Of a stretch of DNA of 64,000 nt, positions 61,674 to 64,000 are shown piece by piece. The position numbers were made by a program, and so were the translations under genes. The DNA is taken from the NCBI RefSeq assembly GCF_900239185.1, contig NZ_OENA01000013.1:60196-124195 (forward strand), written 5' to 3'. Under the pieces are notes generated by a model. That model saw only the letters and a program-made list of their open reading frames with translations, did not search any database and was not told the DNA's origin. Source of the stretch: Tenacibaculum finnmarkense. Its GTDB lineage: Bacteria; Bacteroidota; Bacteroidia; Flavobacteriales; Flavobacteriaceae. How positions within the stretch are numbered: the first letter of the stretch is position 1; every line of letters begins with the position of its first letter.

Positions 61674-61841
61674 ATGAAAAAGTATTTACTCTTGTTTTTT
61701 GTTTTATTTTTAATGTATTCATGTACTGATGAAGGGGTGTGTACTTGTACATATGAATCACAAGGATGGAATGGTGGACAAATAGTGAATCAAAATAGCT
61801 CTATAAATTATCCCTGTAATATGAAACCTCCTTGTGAATAA
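61674..61841 (+). CDS. Small Cys-rich lipoprotein, 55 aa
   Basis: The family is not recognised. The reading frame from ATG 61674 to TAA 61841 encodes MKKYLLLFFVLFLMYSC, a lipobox-bearing signal peptide (Cys17), and then a 38-residue mature part with four more cysteines (GVCTCTYES, NYPCNM, PPCE). A TATCTTTA box near 61649, close to TAnnTTTG, and a short 5' UTR support expression. Cysteine spacing might allow two disulfides or metal binding. Cys-rich mini-lipoproteins of this kind are easily missed by annotation. Confidence 0.65.
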   Translation: MKKYLLLFFVLFLMYSCTDEGVCTCTYESQGWNGGQIVNQNSSINYPCNMKPPCE

Positions 61842-62033
61842 TTAAGTGCTACTAATTAAATGTATTATTTGATCTGTTTTTTACTCTGGTATGTATTTTA
61901 GGATAAAAACAACGATTTGCTAAAATCATGTGTAATTAATTTTAGTTGTAAGATTACTCGCAGATTTTCGATTACATTTTTTACCAATTTTAGTGTTTAA
62001 AACAAGCAATTAATCATACGTAAATACAATACT

Positions 62034-62678
62034 ATGAGTCAAATTATCTTATTATTAATAGCAGCAAACGTGTTAGTTTCCTACAAAGGATTTAACGATA
62101 TTACTTTTTTTAATCGCTATAAATTTCAAATTCAACAAATTGTAAATGGAGATAAAATCAGAATGTTGACCTCGGGTTTTTTACATGCCGATTGGATGCA
62201 CTTAGGGTTTAATATGTACGCTTTATATCTTTTTGGAAAAACAGTTTTGGGTAATTTTTCAACACCTTATTTCTTGCTTATTTATTTTGGGAGTTTGTTT
62301 GCGGGAAGCTTATATTCGTTGTATCAGCATAAAAACGACTATTATTATAGCGCTGTTGGAGCATCTGCTGCGGTGTCGGGAATTGTTTTTTCGGCAATTA
62401 TCTTGTATCCTGATATGACCCTAATAATGTTCCCTATTCCACTTCCTTTACCTGGCTATGTTTTCGGAATTGGGTATTTATTGTATTCAATTTACGGTAT
62501 GAAAAACCAGGCAGATAATGTTGGTCATTCGGCGCATTTAGGCGGTGCTATTGGTGGTTATTTACTTACTTTATTGTTAAAACCGAGTGTTATTTCAAAT
62601 AACCCCTTAATGATTGGAGTTATCGGCGCAATTATTGTTGGCTTGTTCTTATTTGGCGATAAACTGAAAGTTAAATAA
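62034..62678 (+). CDS. Rhomboid family intramembrane serine protease
   Basis: This 214-aa, six-helix membrane protease has the catalytic dyad Ser111 (VGASAAVSG) and His168 (NVGHSAHLGG), and the helix-2 HLGFNMYALY motif. Rhomboids cleave transmembrane segments; the substrate is unknown. Its 3' side carries family-1 copy I. Confidence 0.93.
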   Translation: MSQIILLLIAANVLVSYKGFNDITFFNRYKFQIQQIVNGDKIRMLTSGFLHADWMHLGFNMYALYLFGKTVLGNFSTPYFLLIYFGSLFAGSLYSLYQHKNDYYYSAVGASAAVSGIVFSAIILYPDMTLIMFPIPLPLPGYVFGIGYLLYSIYGMKNQADNVGHSAHLGGAIGGYLLTLLLKPSVISNNPLMIGVIGAIIVGLFLFGDKLKVK

Positions 62679-62706
62679 TTTTATTACAGATTTTTAAATT
62701 CTTTTT

Positions 62707-62795
62707 TTGAAGCAATTTCCCGCTTTCCGCACTCGCTTTTTTTTGAAGAAAAATCAAAAAAAGAGCTCAAACAATTGCTTCAATCGGGGCTAGGC
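62707..62795 (-). repeat. Family-1 interspersed repeat, copy I
   Basis: Reverse copy directly 3' of the rhomboid gene. Confidence 0.85.
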
Positions 62796-62878
62796 ATTTG
62801 TGCTAAAAAGTAAAAATAGAACTTCAAACAACATTTAGAACCTCTTGCCTAAAAACTAAAATAGAAAATAAAACCACG

Positions 62879-63139
62879 CTGTCAGTTCGAGTGATTTTTT
62901 CCTTCAAAAAATTGCATTGATAATTGTTTTAACCTAATAATCTGTTTTTTAAAAATAAACAAACATCATACTGAATTTAGTTCAGCACCCCATCAAAAAG
63001 AGAACTACGGAAAAATAAAAAAAACTCAAAATTGCACAAAATTACAACTGTCAGTTCGAGTGATTTTTTCCTTTAAAAAATTGTATCGAGAACTTTTTAG
63101 TCATTAAAATCACTAAAATTGACAAGAATCATCAAAAAA
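62879..63139 (-). repeat. Two partial family-2 repeats
   Basis: CTGTCAGTTCGAGTGATTTT begins at 62879 and again at 63048. The second copy keeps GTATCGAGAACTTTTTAGTC and the final CACT-GACAAGAATCATCAAA but has lost one arm of the inner stem. Confidence 0.7.
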
Positions 63140-63237
63140 AATTAGAAACTAAACTAAAACACTTTTGACGGATTCGATTTTTCATAAAACTTCACTGTAA
63201 AAAAACATGCTGAAGATTGGCTGTTGTTTGGTAAATA

Positions 63238-63816
63238 GTAACCGACAGATTTCACGTGCAAAAGCTTGCTTCTCAGGCGGTACAGGAGGTTCGAATTCGT
63301 TTAAGATGGGAGATTATCGATATAGAAAATCAGGCAATTTCAACATTAAAAAACACAAGTACTATTTACAAACCTGAAATTCTTGAAAATGGTGAAACCA
63401 AGCGTCAGCTACTAGATAGTAGCAGGTTTACACTTTTTAAATCACAAGAAAAGTGGACAGATAATCAAAAAGAAAGGGCTGTTATTTTATTTAATTTATA
63501 TCCTGAGATAAAAAAAGCATACGATTTATCGCAAGGTTTAAAATCTGTGTTTGAAACGAAAACAGGAAAAGATGTGGCCAGAACAAAATTAGCGCTTTGG
63601 TATAATAAAGTGGAAGATGAAAATTTAAAATCGTTTAATACCATCAAAAAAACGATACAACATCATTACAAACCTATTTTAAATTACTTCAATAACAGAA
63701 ATACAAATGCTTCCGCAGAATCTTTTAATGCCAAAATAAAAGCTTTTCGAGCACAGTTTCGAGGTGTCAGAGATGTTACTTTTTTCCTATATCGCCTCAC
63801 TAAAATTTATGCTTAA
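63238..63816 (+). pseudogene. Transposase remnant (ISL3-like, ISAon1-type C-terminal part)
   Basis: The frame begins after a stop (TAA, 63232-63234) with VTDRFHVQKLASQAVQEVRIR and runs 186+ codons to YRLTKIYA. TDRFHV and the C-terminal NTNASAESFNAKIKAFRAQFRGV are typical of ISL3/ISAon1 DDE transposases; the upstream catalytic part with the first Asp region and zinc finger is gone. No terminal inverted repeats could be assigned. It is an inactive insertion-sequence fragment. Confidence 0.8.
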
Positions 63817-63877
63817 TTTATGTAGCTCCCCAAGTATTATACTTGATCCAGAAAGATTGCAAAAATAAAAGCATAAA

Positions 63878-63905
63878 AAAAGCCGAAACATTTGTTTCGG
63901 CTTTT
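63878..63905. terminator. Bidirectional terminator (tRNA-Gly / transposase remnant)
   Basis: AAAAGCCGAAACA pairs with TGTTTCGGCTTTT. Minus-strand reading gives a seven-T tail two bases beyond tRNA-Gly. Confidence 0.85.
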
Positions 63906-63906
63906 G

Positions 63907-63979
63907 AGCGAAAGACCAGGTTCGAACTGGCGACATTCAGCTTGGAAGGCTGACGCTCTACCAACTGAGCTACTTTCGC
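63907..63979 (-). tRNA. tRNA-Gly (anticodon TCC)
   Basis: The cloverleaf is complete: acceptor GCGAAAG/CTTTCGC, D-arm GTAGCTCAGTTGGTAGAGC, anticodon stem CAGCC/GGCTG-type with loop carrying TCC, and T-arm CCAGG-TTCGAAC-CTGG-type. No CCA is encoded. It is followed by a strong terminator. Confidence 0.95.
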
Positions 63980-64000
63980 ATTGGTAAATAAAGATTTTTA

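Larger units (their letters stand above)
62679..63237. other. Repeat-filled gap before the transposase remnant
   Basis: No gene is seen. It contains family-1 copy I (62707-62795), two family-2 pieces (62879-62926 and 63048-63139) and the shared phrase TTTGACGGATTC (63164-63175). Confidence 0.75.

Noticed and set aside
63256..63816. Complete transposase gene starting at GTG
   Set aside because: Family-typical residues (TDRFH) continue upstream of the GTG into a stop codon, so the 5' part is missing.

Overview
The window is chromosomal DNA of a member of the Flavobacteriaceae (Bacteroidota), roughly Tenacibaculum/Polaribacter-like; the genus cannot be fixed from this sequence alone. The evidence is AT-rich DNA, promoters with the Bacteroidota -7 box TAnnTTTG, the gliding lipoprotein gene gldI, a bacillithiol gene (bshB1), GLPGLI, BT_3928, DUF4293 and DUF1599 proteins, TonB-type outer-membrane barrels, and a flavobacterial type II-C CRISPR-Cas9 locus.

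Layout. 0.5-7.5 kb: a small orphan gene, a DUF1684 lipoprotein, a DoxX protein, an AraC regulator next to oleate hydratase with direct-repeat operator candidates between them, a repeat-filled gap, a crotonase and a fluoride channel. 7.5-14.7 kb: housekeeping (BT_3928 protein, DUF1599, folP, cdaA, LEA-like lipoprotein, ABC exporter, truA, YfcE-type phosphodiesterase). 14.7-22.4 kb: a minus-strand signalling and surface module (TPR sensor kinase, duplicated-domain lipoprotein, outer-membrane barrel, GLPGLI protein, 69-aa Cys-containing secreted peptide, NarL/LuxR response regulator with twin 16-bp palindromes upstream). 22.4-34.9 kb: DUF4293, rho, fthC, MmcQ-type protein, tRNA-Pro, trxB, M14 carboxypeptidase, TonB receptor, secreted C1 peptidase, DUF389. 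35.1-39.1 kb: an operon (receiver protein, membrane HEAT protein split by an in-frame amber codon, processive GT2, TPR/YaiO outer-membrane barrel) that looks like a Pga-type exopolysaccharide machine. 39.3-50.8 kb: repeat-rich OmpA protein, Ppx/GppA, SixA, pdxH, DUF2141, HAD, ndk, PhoD, then nrnA-gldI-FKBP-cyclophilin/FKBP-PAP2.

50.9-56.6 kb: a compact type II-C CRISPR-Cas island, bracketed by inverted copies of an interspersed repeat. It holds a divergent tracrRNA, cas9 (1139 aa with all catalytic motifs), an array of 14 full repeats and 14 spacers plus a truncated repeat at the cas9 end, and an opposing cas2 with only the last ~76 codons of cas1. The cas1 remnant ends about 20 bp from one of the repeats. 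Interference therefore looks intact while spacer acquisition looks disabled. 56.8-64 kb: an unrecognised 296-aa protein, DUF2147, kdsC, DUF2520, bshB1, tRNA-His, an LpxL-like acyltransferase, a 55-aa Cys-rich lipoprotein, a rhomboid protease, a transposase remnant and tRNA-Gly.

Two interspersed repeat families run through the window. Family 1 is about 90 bp, with eight copies plus one relative, mostly 3' of genes. Family 2 carries two stem-loops, is in tandem at 5.8-6.1 kb and recurs at 51.0 and 63.0 kb. They mark the edges of the CRISPR island and the transposase remnant, so they are the best candidates for the sequences that rearranged this part of the chromosome. All functional statements rest on motif recognition by eye; no database search was run.
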